From NCBI GenBank assembly GCA_902623975.1, contig CACNVR010000002.1, forward strand, positions 92,333-156,332: 64,000 nt of DNA, read 5' to 3'. The number at the start of each line of letters is the position of its first letter. Position 1 is the first letter of the stretch. This document shows positions 27,666-38,018 of this stretch, in pieces. The position numbers and the translations under genes were made by a program. The notes below the pieces were generated by a model. The model worked only from the letters and a program-made list of their open reading frames with translations, searched no databases and was not told where the DNA came from. This DNA is from an uncultured Pelagibacteraceae bacterium. Lineage in GTDB: Bacteria; Pseudomonadota; Alphaproteobacteria; Pelagibacterales; Pelagibacteraceae.

Positions 27666-28938
27666 CTTTAATAGTGGGTAGACAATAAAAATCAGCAGTA
27701 TCTATTTTAGAAGAGTACTGTCTTCGCATATTCCATTTTTTATGTACGCCAGCGCTAGCAAGACTTAATGTGGATCTTCCGTATCTATAATTAGTATTAT
27801 CTATTGATCTCATTAAGCTTTTTATTTTTTCATCTTTTTCAGATGAAAATAAATTTTTTCTACCATCATCATTACGGAGTCCTGTAAGCATTACACCTGC
27901 TTTTTGATATCGGTAACCATTTTTGAAAATACTTTCTAATATCGAAATTGCAGTTTTAACTGTTTCAATGCTATTATTTGTTGCAATTGGAAAATCAATT
28001 GTTTTAGCACTTGAATAATAACCATAATCTCTTTGGAAAGGACTAGTTCTAACAAACACTGTGATTGCTTTTGCAACTAAAGACTCTGATCTAATTTTTT
28101 CAGATGCATTTAAACAATAGTTTACAACTGCTTCTTTTAGTTCTTGAAATTTTTCAATTCTTTTGCCGAATGACCTTGAAACTACGCAGCTTTTTCTTTT
28201 TGTTTGTGTTGTTTCTAAATTGATACAAGGTACTCCTCTAAGTTCCATTGCAGTTCTTGAACTTAAAACATTAGAACATTTTTTGATCCAGGTATTAGAT
28301 TTATTCTTAAGTTGTTTAGCATTATAAATTCCATTTTTTTGATAAAATTTTGTAAGCTGTCTTCCCACTCCCCATACATCATTAATTTCAATTTTTTCTA
28401 AAATTGGATCTAAGTTTTCTATACCAATTAAACTGGTAACACCTGATTGCTTTTTCTTTGCAATATGATTTGCTACTTTACTTAAAGTTTTAGTTTTAGC
28501 GATACCAATACTAGTTGGGATTCCAGTCCATTGTAAAACCGTTTCTCTAATTTCTCTTCCAACTTTTTCAACTTCAGAGTCTGGGAAATTAGATAAGTCT
28601 ATAAATGCTTCGTCAATTGAATATACTTCTATTTCTGTATTAAATCTTTTAAGAGTTCTCATTACTCTTCTTGATAAATCTCCATACAAAGAATAATTTG
28701 ACGAAAAAACCTCAACTTTATTTTTAGCAATGATATCTTTTGCTTTAAAATAAGGTTCACCCATTTTAATCCCTAATGCTTTTGCTTCATTGGATCTAGA
28801 AATAATACAACCATCATTATTAGATAAAACTACGACAGGTTTTTTTCTTATTCTTGGATTGAACAACCTTTCACAAGAAACATAGAAAGAATTACAATCA
28901 ACTAAGGCTAGTTTTCTAGTATGTTGAATGGATGACAT
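27658..28938 (-). CDS. umuC: DNA polymerase V catalytic subunit (Y family)
   Basis: A 426-residue Y-family translesion polymerase. Active-site motifs are LVDCNSFYVSCERLF (residues 12-26) and VYSIDEAFIDLS (about 101-112), then the helix-hairpin-helix region (about 170-200) and the little-finger domain. Length and the C-terminal UmuC-type tail match UmuC rather than DinB. Its start lies within the last 23 bases of umuD, so it depends on umuD translation and the LexA-controlled promoter upstream. Confidence 0.95.
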   Translation of the reverse strand: MSSIQHTRKLALVDCNSFYVSCERLFNPRIRKKPVVVLSNNDGCIISRSNEAKALGIKMGEPYFKAKDIIAKNKVEVFSSNYSLYGDLSRRVMRTLKRFNTEIEVYSIDEAFIDLSNFPDSEVEKVGREIRETVLQWTGIPTSIGIAKTKTLSKVANHIAKKKQSGVTSLIGIENLDPILEKIEINDVWGVGRQLTKFYQKNGIYNAKQLKNKSNTWIKKCSNVLSSRTAMELRGVPCINLETTQTKRKSCVVSRSFGKRIEKFQELKEAVVNYCLNASEKIRSESLVAKAITVFVRTSPFQRDYGYYSSAKTIDFPIATNNSIETVKTAISILESIFKNGYRYQKAGVMLTGLRNDDGRKNLFSSEKDEKIKSLMRSIDNTNYRYGRSTLSLASAGVHKKWNMRRQYSSKIDTADFYCLPTIKAI

Positions 28939-29311
28939 AAGTCACAACTCCCCAAATAAAAACGTCCTCTTCTTCATTAATTAAAATTCTATTAGAAAAA
29001 TCCTTAGATCCAGATGATAGAAATTTTTTATCTCTTTCTTGAACTAAAGTTTTAACTACAAGTTCGTCATGAACGTTTGCAATAACTGTTGAAAAATTTT
29101 TTGGTTTTAAACTTTTATCGACAACTAATAAATCACCATCATTAATCCCAACATCCACCATTGATTTTCCCTGAACTCTGATAATGAAAGTTGCTGGAAC
29201 ATTTTTGATTAAATGCATGTTTAAGTCGATATCTTCTTCGATATAATCAGTGGCAGGTGAGGGAAAACCAGCACCAGCTTTATGTAGATAATAAGGGACT
29301 GTTAGTTTCAT
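28916..29311 (-). CDS. umuD: SOS response protein UmuD (LexA-like autoprotease)
   Basis: A 131-residue S24 peptidase that cleaves itself during SOS and then partners UmuC. The cleavage site is Ala14-Gly15 in KAGAGFPSPATDY; catalytic Ser50 (QGKSMVDVG) and Lys87 (VVKTL) are present. The frame could extend to an ATG at 29341, but those codons are exactly the LexA site and -10 region, so the start at 29311 is preferred. Confidence 0.94.
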   Translation of the reverse strand: MKLTVPYYLHKAGAGFPSPATDYIEEDIDLNMHLIKNVPATFIIRVQGKSMVDVGINDGDLLVVDKSLKPKNFSTVIANVHDELVVKTLVQERDKKFLSSGSKDFSNRILINEEEDVFIWGVVTYVIHSTY

Positions 29312-29326
29312 GTTCTTGTTTTGTTC
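29312..29326 (-). promoter_or_regulatory. LexA operator of umuDC
   Basis: On the plus strand it reads GTTC-TTGTTTT-GTTC, the direct-repeat LexA site of alphaproteobacteria (GTTC-N7-GTTC). It ends one base before the umuD ATG and covers the expected transcription start, a position at which repressor would block initiation. Confidence 0.9.
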
Positions 29327-29329
29327 CAA

Positions 29330-29358
29330 TTTATAGCCCATTTATACAATGCACGCAA
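29330..29358 (-). promoter_or_regulatory. umuDC promoter
   Basis: Reading the minus strand, TTGCGT (29358-29353) and TATAAA (29335-29330) are separated by exactly 17 bases. Initiation about 7 bases downstream falls inside the LexA operator and would give a leader of only about 11 bases before the umuD ATG. Confidence 0.65.
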
Positions 29359-29433
29359 GAGGTTGTATTTTGAGTCCGTAATTGAATCAAAAGTGAATCA
29401 AAACGAGAACATCAAAACTACATTTTGTATGCT

Positions 29434-29442
29434 TGTGGATAA
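29434..29442 (-). promoter_or_regulatory. Isolated DnaA-box match
   Basis: TGTGGATAA is the exact reverse complement of the DnaA box TTATCCACA. It lies alone in the gap between umuD and the GFA gene. Without a cluster of boxes it is not an origin; it may be chance or a single regulatory DnaA site. Confidence 0.25.
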
Positions 29443-29476
29443 GTTCAACCAAGGATAGTTTGATTTAATATCAAAA

Positions 29477-29839
29477 ATGAAAAAACTAATTTGTCATTGC
29501 GGAGCTGTTGAAGCAGAAATTAATTTAGATGGGGATTTGGCTAAAGTAATAAAATGTAATTGTTCTATTTGTAAAAGAAAAGGAGCAGTTATGTCTATGG
29601 TAAAAAATGAAGACTTTAAAATTGTAAAAGGTGAAGATAAATTAAAACTTTATCAATTTCATTCAAAAGTAGCCAAACATTACTTTTGTTCTGATTGTGG
29701 AATTTATACTCATCACAATCCAAGAATTAATCCAGCAATGACAGGATTTAATGTTGGATGTATTGATGAAATAAATACTTTTGATATAAAAGAAGTTCCT
29801 GTAAATGATGGTCAAAATCATCCGTTAGATAAAAAATAA
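29477..29839 (+). CDS. GFA/CENP-V family zinc protein
   Basis: A 120-residue protein of the glutathione-dependent formaldehyde-activating (GFA) fold. Zinc ligands appear as CHCGAVE (residues 5-11), KCNCSICKRKG (about 33-43) and FCSDCGIYTHHNP (about 76-88). The family name comes from an enzyme combining formaldehyde with glutathione, but many short members have unproven activity, so function here is tentative. Confidence 0.88.
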   Translation: MKKLICHCGAVEAEINLDGDLAKVIKCNCSICKRKGAVMSMVKNEDFKIVKGEDKLKLYQFHSKVAKHYFCSDCGIYTHHNPRINPAMTGFNVGCIDEINTFDIKEVPVNDGQNHPLDKK

Positions 29840-29844
29840 TTTTC

Positions 29845-30774
29845 ATGCAACAATTTGGTTTATGCTTTGATAAGGTTAAAAAGGATTGTTTAAAGTTCAT
29901 TAAATCTCAAGAAACTAAAGCTGATAAATTTAAGAATAAAGAGCGAATGATCAAATTATTTTTAATTCCTTTATGTTTTTGGATAAGTAAAAAAGCTAAT
30001 AAAAAAAGACCTTATTTTGTAGGTTTAGCTGGAGGCCAGGGAACTGGTAAAACAACAATTAGTTCCTTGATCAGAATTATATTAACAAAATACTTTAAAT
30101 TAAATGTTTTTAGAATTTCAATAGATGATTTTTATAAAACAAGAAAAGAGCGAATAAATTTGTCAAAAAGAGTACATCCTATGCTTTTAACTAGAGGCGT
30201 ACCAGGAACACATGATATTAATATGATGTTGAATTTTTTTAAAAGGTCAAAAAGTAAGAAATTCAATAGATTTAAATTACCATCATTTAATAAAGCTGTC
30301 GATGATAGGAATAATAAAAAAAAATGGTACGATTTAAAGAAGAGACCAGATGTTGTTATTTTTGAAGGGTGGTGCGTTGGTGCTCAATCAGAAAAAAATA
30401 ATACCTTGAAAAAAACAATTAATTCAATGGAAAAAGCAAAAGATCAAAAACAAATTTGGCGAAAATACGTTAATCATCAACTGAAATCAAAATATAAAAT
30501 TTTATTCTCACAATTGAACTGTTTAATTTATTTAAAAGCAAAAAATTTTACTTTGTTACAAAAATGGAGATTAAAACAAGAGCGTAAACTTTGGGTTAAA
30601 AGTAAAATTAAATCAAACTTTAAGATAATGAGCAAAGGAGATGTTTTAAATTTCATGCAAACTTATCAAAGAATTACTCAAAATATGTTTAGATATATGC
30701 CTAAATATGCATCAATAGTTTTCAATTTAAATACTAACCATCAAATCAAATCTGCGGTATATAAAAGAAAATGA
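29845..30774 (+). CDS. Glycerate-kinase-like P-loop kinase (GLYK type)
   Basis: A 309-residue P-loop kinase. Walker A is GLAGGQGTGKTTIS (about residues 59-72), followed by ISIDDFYKTRKER, the signature TRGVPGTHDINMM, and the acidic VVIFEGWCVGA. These match plant and bacterial D-glycerate 3-kinases (GLYK), which make 3-phosphoglycerate. Phosphoribulokinase/uridine-kinase relatives share the fold but lack the TRGVPGTHD motif. It overlaps tolC by ATGA. Confidence 0.85.
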   Translation: MQQFGLCFDKVKKDCLKFIKSQETKADKFKNKERMIKLFLIPLCFWISKKANKKRPYFVGLAGGQGTGKTTISSLIRIILTKYFKLNVFRISIDDFYKTRKERINLSKRVHPMLLTRGVPGTHDINMMLNFFKRSKSKKFNRFKLPSFNKAVDDRNNKKKWYDLKKRPDVVIFEGWCVGAQSEKNNTLKKTINSMEKAKDQKQIWRKYVNHQLKSKYKILFSQLNCLIYLKAKNFTLLQKWRLKQERKLWVKSKIKSNFKIMSKGDVLNFMQTYQRITQNMFRYMPKYASIVFNLNTNHQIKSAVYKRK

Positions 30775-32066
30775 ACTTATTTTTCAAAATTTTTCTAATT
30801 TTAGTTTTTTTCATTAGCAGTGTTTCAGCTGAAACTTTAAATGATGCGTTAAAAAGGGCTTACGATAACAATTCAGAATTAAACGCCGAAAGACAAAGTA
30901 TAGATATTTCTGAACAAGAACTAAAAGTATCAAAAAGTTCTTACCTTCCGACAATAACTTTGGAAGGAACTAAAAGCGAAGAGGACACAGACAAACTCAC
31001 TAATAGAGATGGAACTAACGCATCAATTACCGATGTTGATCCAGAAGTGAGATCAGTTAAAATAACCCAAACATTGATTGACTTTGGCAGGGGTGCTGAG
31101 TTAGCTAAAAGTAAAATAGGTATCAATTTAGCAAAAGCGAAACTTTTAAAAAAAGAGCAAGAAATTTTGTATAAAGCTGCAGATGCCTACACAGGTTTAA
31201 TTTCTGCAAAAGAAAAATTTGCAATAAATAGATCAAATGTAAATCTATTAGAAAGACAAGTAGAAACAGACAGAATAAGACTCGAAAGGGGAAATATTTC
31301 TCTTTCAGATGTAGCACAGTCAGAATCATCGTTAGCTGGAGCCCAAGCGAAATTAATACAAGCAGAAAATGATCTTTTAACAAGTAGATTAAACTATGAA
31401 AATATAATTGGCCAATTAAATAATATTGAAGATTTAGATAAAACTTCAATTCAAAATTTGAATTTACCTAATCAATTAAGTGATGCAATTGAAATATCAA
31501 AAAATAAAAATCCAAATTTAATTATTGCTCAACTTGAGTATGAACAATCAAAAAAAGATACGATAAGTGCTAAATCAGATCTAGCGCCGACTGCTAAATT
31601 ATCTTTTGATAGATCAAAAACAGATGACTTAAGTGCTACATACGATGAGAGAGAAAAAGATATCTTGAAAGCAACTGTCACTTGGCCGTTTTTTTCAGGA
31701 GGAAAAAATTATGCAAATTTGAATAAAAACAAAAGTACAGAATTACAAAAAAGTTTGCTTTTAGACAGCACAATTAAGAAAAATCAAACAGAAGTTGCAA
31801 GTGCCTGGTCTTCATATCAGTCAAATCAAAGTTTATTGAACTCAGTTCGTGCCCAAGTTAATGCAGCTGAGATAGCAAATGAGGGTATTGTGGCTGAATA
31901 TAATAGTGGCTCAGATCGAACTACCCTAGAGGTTATTCAATCAAATTCTTTATTACTTAACGCTCAAATTTCTTTGGCTGATTCTGAGAAAAATTATATT
32001 CTTTCACAATTTAACTTATTGAAATCTATAGGTTTGCTTAATAGTAATTACTTAAAAATTAAGTAA
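30771..32066 (+). CDS. tolC: TolC-family outer-membrane efflux protein
   Basis: A 431-residue outer-membrane channel protein with a signal peptide (residues 1-20, ending VSA) and two homologous coiled-coil/beta halves. Typical stretches are TLNDALKRAYDNNSELNAERQ, VTWPFFSGG and NSLLLNAQISLADSEKNYI. It serves as the exit duct for type I secretion or RND efflux in the family; no inner-membrane partner lies adjacent. Its coupling to the glycerate kinase gene is probably only positional. Confidence 0.92.
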   Translation: MNLFFKIFLILVFFISSVSAETLNDALKRAYDNNSELNAERQSIDISEQELKVSKSSYLPTITLEGTKSEEDTDKLTNRDGTNASITDVDPEVRSVKITQTLIDFGRGAELAKSKIGINLAKAKLLKKEQEILYKAADAYTGLISAKEKFAINRSNVNLLERQVETDRIRLERGNISLSDVAQSESSLAGAQAKLIQAENDLLTSRLNYENIIGQLNNIEDLDKTSIQNLNLPNQLSDAIEISKNKNPNLIIAQLEYEQSKKDTISAKSDLAPTAKLSFDRSKTDDLSATYDEREKDILKATVTWPFFSGGKNYANLNKNKSTELQKSLLLDSTIKKNQTEVASAWSSYQSNQSLLNSVRAQVNAAEIANEGIVAEYNSGSDRTTLEVIQSNSLLLNAQISLADSEKNYILSQFNLLKSIGLLNSNYLKIK

Positions 32067-32069
32067 ATA

Positions 32070-32124
32070 TTGGATTTTTAAACATAAATTATATAAAACT
32101 TGCTTATGAGAACAAAATGTGTAC
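32070..32124 (+). promoter_or_regulatory. recA promoter with degenerate LexA site
   Basis: TTGGAT (32070-32075) and TATAAA (32092-32097) are 16 bases apart. Just downstream, 32110-32124 reads GAAC-AAAATGT-GTAC, differing by one base from the alphaproteobacterial GAAC-N7-GAAC LexA site. Its place near the expected transcription start fits repression, but the mismatch lowers certainty. Confidence 0.5.
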
Positions 32125-32173
32125 ATTTAATTTATGATTCGAGAGTTAAAAAAATTAAAAAAAGAGGCAAAAA

Positions 32174-33322
32174 ATGACTAAAAATAACTTAAAAGTGGTT
32201 AAATCTGCAAAAAATCAAGAATTGGAAGATAAAGAGAAAAATAAGGCTTTAGAGGCGGCAATCAGCCAAATCACAGACAATTTTGGAAAAGGTTCTGTAA
32301 TGAAGCTAGGTGAAAAAAGAGCTATGGATATCGAGTCGATATCTACTGGTTCTTTGAGTTTAGACTTAGCTTTAGGAATAGGTGGTTTACCTAAAGGAAG
32401 AATTATTGAGGTATATGGACCAGAATCTTCTGGAAAAACAACATTGGCACTACAAGTAGTTGCTGAAGCACAAAAGGCTGGTGGAATTTGCGCATTTGTT
32501 GATGCTGAGCATGCATTAGATCCAGTTTACGCAAAAAAATTAGGAGTAAATACTGAAGAGCTTTTAATTTCACAACCTGATGCTGGTGAACAAGCTTTAG
32601 AAATTGCTGATACACTAGTAAAATCAGGCTCTATTTCAGTTATCGTGATTGACTCGGTTGCAGCTTTAACACCAAAAGCTGAAATTGAAGGTGAGATGGG
32701 TGATCATCATGTCGGTCTTCAATCAAGATTAATGAGTCAAGCATTAAGAAAATTAACTGGATCAATTTCGAATACTAACACAATGATGATTTTCATTAAT
32801 CAAATCAGAATGAAAATTGGAGTAATGTTTGGTAGTCCTGAAACAACATCAGGTGGTAATGCACTTAAATTTTATTCATCTGTTAGAATGGATATTAGAA
32901 GAATTGGTGCTATCAAAGATAAAGATGAAATTATTGGAAACACTACAAGAGTAAAAGTAGTTAAGAATAAAGTTGCACCACCATTTAAGGTTGTTGAGTT
33001 TGATTTGATGTATGGCAGAGGAATTAGCAAAATGGGTGAATTAGTCGACCTAGGTGCTAAAGCTGATATTATTGAAAAATCAGGTGCATGGTATGCTTAT
33101 AAGGGTGAGAAGATTGGACAAGGCAGAGAGAATGCGAAAACTTATCTTGCTCAAAACCCTAAAGTTGCTGCAGAGATTGAAATGGCAATTAGAGAAAAAG
33201 CTGGCGTGATTTCAAAGAAAATTGAAGGAAATCCATTAAGTCCTGAAAAGATTGAAAAAGAGAAGAAAGTAGTTGAAAAAGAAGAAGCTACTACTGAAGC
33301 TACTCCTTCAAAAAAGAACTAA
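32174..33322 (+). CDS. recA: Recombinase RecA
   Basis: A 382-residue RecA. Walker A GPESSGKT is at residues 82-89; [32 protein letters not shown] (Walker B and loop L1) and [20 protein letters not shown] (loop L2) follow. It drives strand exchange and stimulates LexA and UmuD self-cleavage, which links it to umuDC about 3 kb away. The Lys/Glu-rich C-terminal tail (from about 350) is usual. recA followed by alaS is a conserved order. Confidence 0.99.
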   Translation: MTKNNLKVVKSAKNQELEDKEKNKALEAAISQITDNFGKGSVMKLGEKRAMDIESISTGSLSLDLALGIGGLPKGRIIEVYGPESSGKTTLALQVVAEAQKAGGICAFVDAEHALDPVYAKKLGVNTEELLISQPDAGEQALEIADTLVKSGSISVIVIDSVAALTPKAEIEGEMGDHHVGLQSRLMSQALRKLTGSISNTNTMMIFINQIRMKIGVMFGSPETTSGGNALKFYSSVRMDIRRIGAIKDKDEIIGNTTRVKVVKNKVAPPFKVVEFDLMYGRGISKMGELVDLGAKADIIEKSGAWYAYKGEKIGQGRENAKTYLAQNPKVAAEIEMAIREKAGVISKKIEGNPLSPEKIEKEKKVVEKEEATTEATPSKKN

Positions 33323-33347
33323 AATTAAAGGTCATCTTTAAATTATA

Positions 33348-33372
33348 AAAGGCGCTTATTTTAAGCGCCTTT
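33348..33372 (+). terminator. Stem-loop terminator after recA
   Basis: A perfect 11-pair stem (AAAGGCGCTTA / TAAGCGCCTTT) with loop TTT lies 26 bases after the recA stop. The stem ends in three T and is followed by five C instead of a T-run, so it may terminate weakly or serve as a 3' mRNA stabiliser. Confidence 0.6.
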
Positions 33373-33422
33373 CCCCCTTATCGCTATCTAGACATAGAAT
33401 AAAAAAGCTGTATTTTAAAAAT

Positions 33423-36089
33423 ATGGCTCAGAAAACACTAAATCAAATTAGAGAAACTTTTTTAAAATATTTTGAAAAAAATGATCACAAGATTGTTGAG
33501 TCTAGTAATTTAGTACCAAATAATGATCCAACATTAATGTTTGCTAATTCTGGAATGGTACAATTTAAGAATGTGTTTACTGGTTTAGAAAAAAGGGGTT
33601 ATCAAAGAGCGACGACATCACAAAAATGCGTAAGAGCTGGTGGTAAACATAATGATTTAGAGAATGTTGGTTATACTCCTAGACATCATACTTTTTTTGA
33701 GATGTTAGGAAACTTTTCTTTTGGAGATTATTTCAAAGAAAAAGCAATTTATTATGCTTGGGATTTGATTACTAAGGATTTTGGACTTGATAAAAATAGA
33801 CTTTATGTGACTGTTTTTCATGAGGATGACGAGGCATTTAATTTTTGGAAGAAAATCGCAGGATTTAATGATAACCGAATTATAAGAATTTCAACTTCAG
33901 ATAACTTTTGGTCGATGGGTGAAACAGGGCCTTGTGGTCCTTGTTCTGAAATTTTTTATGATCACGGTGATCATTTAAAAGGCGGTTTACCTGGTAGCAA
34001 GGATGAAGATGGTGATCGATTTATTGAGATTTGGAACCTAGTTTTCATGCAATACGAACAAGTTTCAAAAGATAAAAGAATTAATTTACCAAAACCATCC
34101 GTTGATACTGGAATGGGATTAGAAAGGATTGCAGCTTTACTTCAAGGAACTCACGATAATTATGAAACAGATCATTTTAAAAAATTAATTCAATCAACTT
34201 CAGATATTGTAAAAAAAAAACCAGACAAAAATAATCTTTCAAGTTTTAGGGTTATTGCTGATCACTTAAGAGCTAGTTCATTTTTAATTGCAGAAGGAGT
34301 TCTTCCTTCAAACGAGGGTAGAGGATATGTCCTTAGAAGAATTATGAGAAGAGGAATGAGGCATTCACATTTATTAGGCTCTAAAGAACCTGTTTTTTTC
34401 AATATATTTGAAACTTTGAAAAATGAAATGTCTGGTAACTATCCTGAACTCAAAAGAGCGGAGTCTTTAATTAAAGAAACTCTTAAAATGGAGGAAGAAA
34501 AATTTCTAATTTTGTTAGACCGTGGAATTAAAATATTAAATGAAGAAATAACTAAAATAGATAAAGTTCTTCCAGGAGATGTTGCCTTTAAGTTGTATGA
34601 TACTTATGGATTTCCATTAGATCTTACAGAAGATATTTTAAGAAATAAATCTCTATCAATAGACACTAAAAAGTTCCAATTACTAATGCAAGAAAGTAGA
34701 GAATTAGCAAAAAAAAATTGGAAAGGTTCAGGGGATGCAGCGGTAGAAGATGTTTGGTTTTCTGTAAAAGATAAATTAGGAGCTACAGAGTTTTTGGGTT
34801 ATGAGACAAATCAAGCAGAGGGCGTAGTCTTATCTTTATTTAAAGATAATAAAGAAGTAGATGAATTAAGATCAAGTGATGAGGGAATGATTATAACTAA
34901 TCAAACTCCTTTTTATGGAGAGTCGGGTGGTCAAGTAGGTGACACTGGAGAAATTGTCTCTGGAGATTTTAAGTTTGAAGTGTCTGATGTACAAAAAAAG
35001 TTAGGGGATCTTTTTGTTCATTACGGAAAAGTCATAAATGGAACTATTAAAGTTAATGAAAATGTTGAAATGAAGATAAATGAAACACAAAGAAATAATA
35101 CAAGAGCTTATCACTCAGCAACTCATTTATTACATGAATCTTTAAGAAGAGTATTAGGAACACATGTTACACAAAAAGGTTCTTTAGTTGAACCAAGTAG
35201 ATTAAGATTTGATTTTAGCCATATGAAGCCTATCTCCCCTGAGGAAATTAATAAAATTGAGCAATTTGTAAATTTAATGGTCTCTAAAAAGACAGATGTA
35301 AGGACTCGTTTAATGACACCTGATGAGGCAGTAGAAAATGGTGCATTGGCTTTATTTGGTGAAAAATATGGGGAAGAAGTAAGAGTACTTTCAATGGGAG
35401 ATGATAACGGAAAGTATTTTTCTACTGAACTTTGTGGTGGTACTCATGTCAAAAATACGGGTGATATCGGAAAATTTAAAATTACTAGTCAATCCTCAAT
35501 AGCTGCAGGCATTAGAAGAATAGAGGCTTTGAGAGATAAACAACTTGAAGATTATTTAAAAAATAAAGAGAAGTTAATTCATCAATCTTCAGAAAAAAAT
35601 GATGAGATAATCAAAGATCTTTCTCAACAAATAATTAGTTTGGGAGGTAAACCAAGCATTGATCAATCAGATCAAAAATTATTAATTAAAAATTTAACTA
35701 AACAATTGGAAATTTTATCAATCAAATCAATATTAAATGATAAGACAAAAAACATAATTAAAGATGAAGAAGTAAAAGGTGTTAAGATTAGATTTCAAAA
35801 TGTAAATGGTCTTCCTCCAAAAGAATTAAGAAAACTTGTAGATGACGGCAAGAAGGAATTAGGTGAGGGAATTGTAATTGTTTTTGCTACAAAAGACTCA
35901 AAAGTTGGAGTTGCAGTTGGAATTACAAATCAATTGACTGATAAGTTTGATGCTGTGGAGTTTGTCAAATTAAGCTCTGAAATTATAGGAGGTCAGGGTG
36001 GTGGAGGAAGGAAAGATTTCGCACAAGCAGGAGGTCAAGATCAAAGTAAAATTGACAATGCCTTTGAAAAAATTAAGTCTTTAATTTAA
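33423..36089 (+). CDS. alaS: Alanyl-tRNA synthetase
   Basis: A full-length, 888-residue class II synthetase. The catalytic core occupies about residues 1-450 ([33 protein letters not shown]). The editing domain has the zinc ligands HSATHLLH and [13 protein letters not shown], and the C-terminal DHHA1-type domain ends with [16 protein letters not shown]. It charges tRNA-Ala and clears mischarged serine and glycine. It overlaps the end of the convergent icd by 9 bases. Confidence 0.99.
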   Translation: MAQKTLNQIRETFLKYFEKNDHKIVESSNLVPNNDPTLMFANSGMVQFKNVFTGLEKRGYQRATTSQKCVRAGGKHNDLENVGYTPRHHTFFEMLGNFSFGDYFKEKAIYYAWDLITKDFGLDKNRLYVTVFHEDDEAFNFWKKIAGFNDNRIIRISTSDNFWSMGETGPCGPCSEIFYDHGDHLKGGLPGSKDEDGDRFIEIWNLVFMQYEQVSKDKRINLPKPSVDTGMGLERIAALLQGTHDNYETDHFKKLIQSTSDIVKKKPDKNNLSSFRVIADHLRASSFLIAEGVLPSNEGRGYVLRRIMRRGMRHSHLLGSKEPVFFNIFETLKNEMSGNYPELKRAESLIKETLKMEEEKFLILLDRGIKILNEEITKIDKVLPGDVAFKLYDTYGFPLDLTEDILRNKSLSIDTKKFQLLMQESRELAKKNWKGSGDAAVEDVWFSVKDKLGATEFLGYETNQAEGVVLSLFKDNKEVDELRSSDEGMIITNQTPFYGESGGQVGDTGEIVSGDFKFEVSDVQKKLGDLFVHYGKVINGTIKVNENVEMKINETQRNNTRAYHSATHLLHESLRRVLGTHVTQKGSLVEPSRLRFDFSHMKPISPEEINKIEQFVNLMVSKKTDVRTRLMTPDEAVENGALALFGEKYGEEVRVLSMGDDNGKYFSTELCGGTHVKNTGDIGKFKITSQSSIAAGIRRIEALRDKQLEDYLKNKEKLIHQSSEKNDEIIKDLSQQIISLGGKPSIDQSDQKLLIKNLTKQLEILSIKSILNDKTKNIIKDEEVKGVKIRFQNVNGLPPKELRKLVDDGKKELGEGIVIVFATKDSKVGVAVGITNQLTDKFDAVEFVKLSSEIIGGQGGGGRKDFAQAGGQDQSKIDNAFEKIKSLI

Positions 36090-37295
36090 CTTTTTTTTTA
36101 GATTTCCATCTATTACGTCTAAAAATTGATTAGTAGTCAGATATTTACTTGAAGGTCCAACCAAAATTGCTAGATCTTTAGTCATAGAGCCATTTTCAAC
36201 ACTTTCAATACAGACCTGTTCGATTGTATTTGCAAATTTAATAAGTTCATCATTACCATCTAATTTTCCTCTATGAGCCAGTCCTCTTGTCCAGGCAAAA
36301 ATTGATGCTATTGGATTTGTTGATGTCTCTTTCCCTTGTTGATGCATTCTATAATGTCTTGTAACTGTTCCATGTGCAGCTTCTGCTTCCATTATTTTTC
36401 CATCGGGAGTTAATAATGTACTAGTCATTAAACCTAACGAACCATATCCTTGTGCCATAGTATCAGATTGGACATCGCCATCATAATTTTTACAAGCCCA
36501 AATATATTTACCACTCCACTTCATCGCACAAGCCACCATGTCATCAATTAATCTATGTTCGTAAGTAATTTTTGCATCTTCAAATTTTGCTTTGAATTCC
36601 TTATTAAAGATCTCCTCAAAAATATCTTTAAATCTTCCATCGTATCTTTTTAATATAGTATTTTTTGTCGATAGATAGACTGGCCAATTTTTTATTAACC
36701 CATAGCTGAAACATGATCTTGCAAAATCTTCAATTGATTTATCTAAATTATACATTGAAAGTGCAACACCTGGACCTGTAAAGTTAAATACTTCATATTT
36801 GATTTCATCTTTACCATCCTCCGAAGTCCATTTAACTTCCATCTTACCTTTTCCAGGAACTTTAAAATCTGTTGCTCGATATTGGTCTCCAAACGCATGT
36901 CTTCCAATCACAACTGGATCCGACCAAGAGGGCACCAATTTTGGAATATTAGAACATATTATTGGTTCTCTAAAAACTGTTCCACCAATAATATTTCTTA
37001 TTGTTCCATTGGGTGATCTCCACATTTTTTTTAATTTAAACTCTTCAACACGTGCCTCATCAGGAGTAATAGTTGCACACTTTATGCCGACACCGATTTT
37101 TTTTATTGCATTGGCAGAGTCTATTGTAATTTGATCATCTGAGTCATCTCTACTCTTCATGCCTAAATCATAATATTCAATACCTAGATCTAGATAGGGA
37201 AGTATTAATTTTTTTTTAATAAAATCCCAGATTATTCTGGTCATTTCATCGCCATCTAACTCTACAATTGGGTTTTTTACGGTAATTTTACTCAC
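36081..37295 (-). CDS. icd: NADP-dependent isocitrate dehydrogenase, eukaryote-like type
   Basis: A 404-residue enzyme converting isocitrate to 2-oxoglutarate in the TCA cycle. [16 protein letters not shown] at the start, [23 protein letters not shown] and [29 protein letters not shown] match the homodimeric subfamily shared with eukaryotic NADP-IDH rather than the E. coli type. It is divergent from psd. Confidence 0.97.
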   Translation of the reverse strand: MSKITVKNPIVELDGDEMTRIIWDFIKKKLILPYLDLGIEYYDLGMKSRDDSDDQITIDSANAIKKIGVGIKCATITPDEARVEEFKLKKMWRSPNGTIRNIIGGTVFREPIICSNIPKLVPSWSDPVVIGRHAFGDQYRATDFKVPGKGKMEVKWTSEDGKDEIKYEVFNFTGPGVALSMYNLDKSIEDFARSCFSYGLIKNWPVYLSTKNTILKRYDGRFKDIFEEIFNKEFKAKFEDAKITYEHRLIDDMVACAMKWSGKYIWACKNYDGDVQSDTMAQGYGSLGLMTSTLLTPDGKIMEAEAAHGTVTRHYRMHQQGKETSTNPIASIFAWTRGLAHRGKLDGNDELIKFANTIEQVCIESVENGSMTKDLAILVGPSSKYLTTNQFLDVIDGNLKKKLN

Positions 37296-37369
37296 TTATA
37301 TTTTTATCTTAATAATTGAATTTCGCGATTTTATATACATATTAATGACAAATTATCAAATAGAAGAAT

Positions 37370-38017
37370 ATGATTAGTAAGATATTTCCAAAAATTCACG
37401 CTGAAGGATATAAATTTTTAGTTATTTTCGGATTAATAACTGTAGTGCTTTACAGTTTTAGCGATTTTTTAGGTTTAATTGGATTGGTTTTAACTATTTG
37501 GGTTTACTATTTTTTTAGAGATCCCGAGAGAGTTATAATTGATGACGATAATTATTTAGTTAGCCCTGCTGATGGTGAGATTATAAAAGTTGAAGAGACT
37601 GATGGTCCAAAAGAACTTGGTTTGGAAAATAAAAGATTTAAAAAAATAAGTGTTTTCATGAATGTCTTTGATTGCCATGTTAACAGAACACCCTGCGCTG
37701 GAAAAATAAATGAAATTTTGTATAAGCCTGGAACATTTGTAAATGCTTCTCTGGATAAGGCTAGCGAAGACAATGAGAGAAATTATTTTAAAATAAAAGA
37801 TAATCAAAATAATGATGTGATTGTTGTTCAAATTGCTGGTTTAGTTGCTCGAAGAATTGTTTGTGAAGCCAATAAAGAACAAAAACTAAAGCAGGGTGAT
37901 CGTATAGGAATGATAAGATTTGGTAGCAGAGCTGATGTATACTATGAAAACTATGAACCATTGGTTAAAGTCGGTCAGAAAGCTATCTCTGGAGAAACAT
38001 TATTGGCAAAAAGATAA
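37370..38017 (+). CDS. psd: Phosphatidylserine decarboxylase proenzyme
   Basis: A 215-residue short-form (type II/archaeal-like) decarboxylase making phosphatidylethanolamine. An N-terminal membrane hairpin (about residues 15-50) precedes SPADGEI and VFDCHVNRTP. The self-cleavage motif near the C-terminus reads RFGSRADVY, where the Ser becomes the pyruvoyl cofactor. pssA starts one base after its stop codon, so consecutive pathway steps are co-expressed. Confidence 0.95.
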   Translation: MISKIFPKIHAEGYKFLVIFGLITVVLYSFSDFLGLIGLVLTIWVYYFFRDPERVIIDDDNYLVSPADGEIIKVEETDGPKELGLENKRFKKISVFMNVFDCHVNRTPCAGKINEILYKPGTFVNASLDKASEDNERNYFKIKDNQNNDVIVVQIAGLVARRIVCEANKEQKLKQGDRIGMIRFGSRADVYYENYEPLVKVGQKAISGETLLAKR

Positions 38018-38018
38018 A

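Noticed and set aside
29341..29341. Longer umuD starting at ATG 29341
   Set aside because: Its first ten codons are the -10 element and the LexA operator, so the transcript would not include this ATG.
29407..29424. Second LexA site near GAGAAC upstream of umuD
   Set aside because: GAAC is followed seven bases later by CTAC, only half matching, and it is far upstream of the promoter.
29434..29442. Replication origin at the DnaA-box match
   Set aside because: Only one perfect box is present, with no cluster, no dnaA or dnaN nearby, and no AT-rich unwinding element distinct from the background.
30941..31449. Minus-strand frames inside tolC (and similar frames inside ilvC, gcvP, psd, prpE)
   Set aside because: They are antisense shadows with low-complexity His/Leu/Gln content, lying fully within genes with clear family motifs.
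37920..38018. Longer pssA frame beginning inside psd
   Set aside because: It overlaps psd by almost 100 bases and adds a non-family leader; ATG 38019 follows the psd stop by one base.
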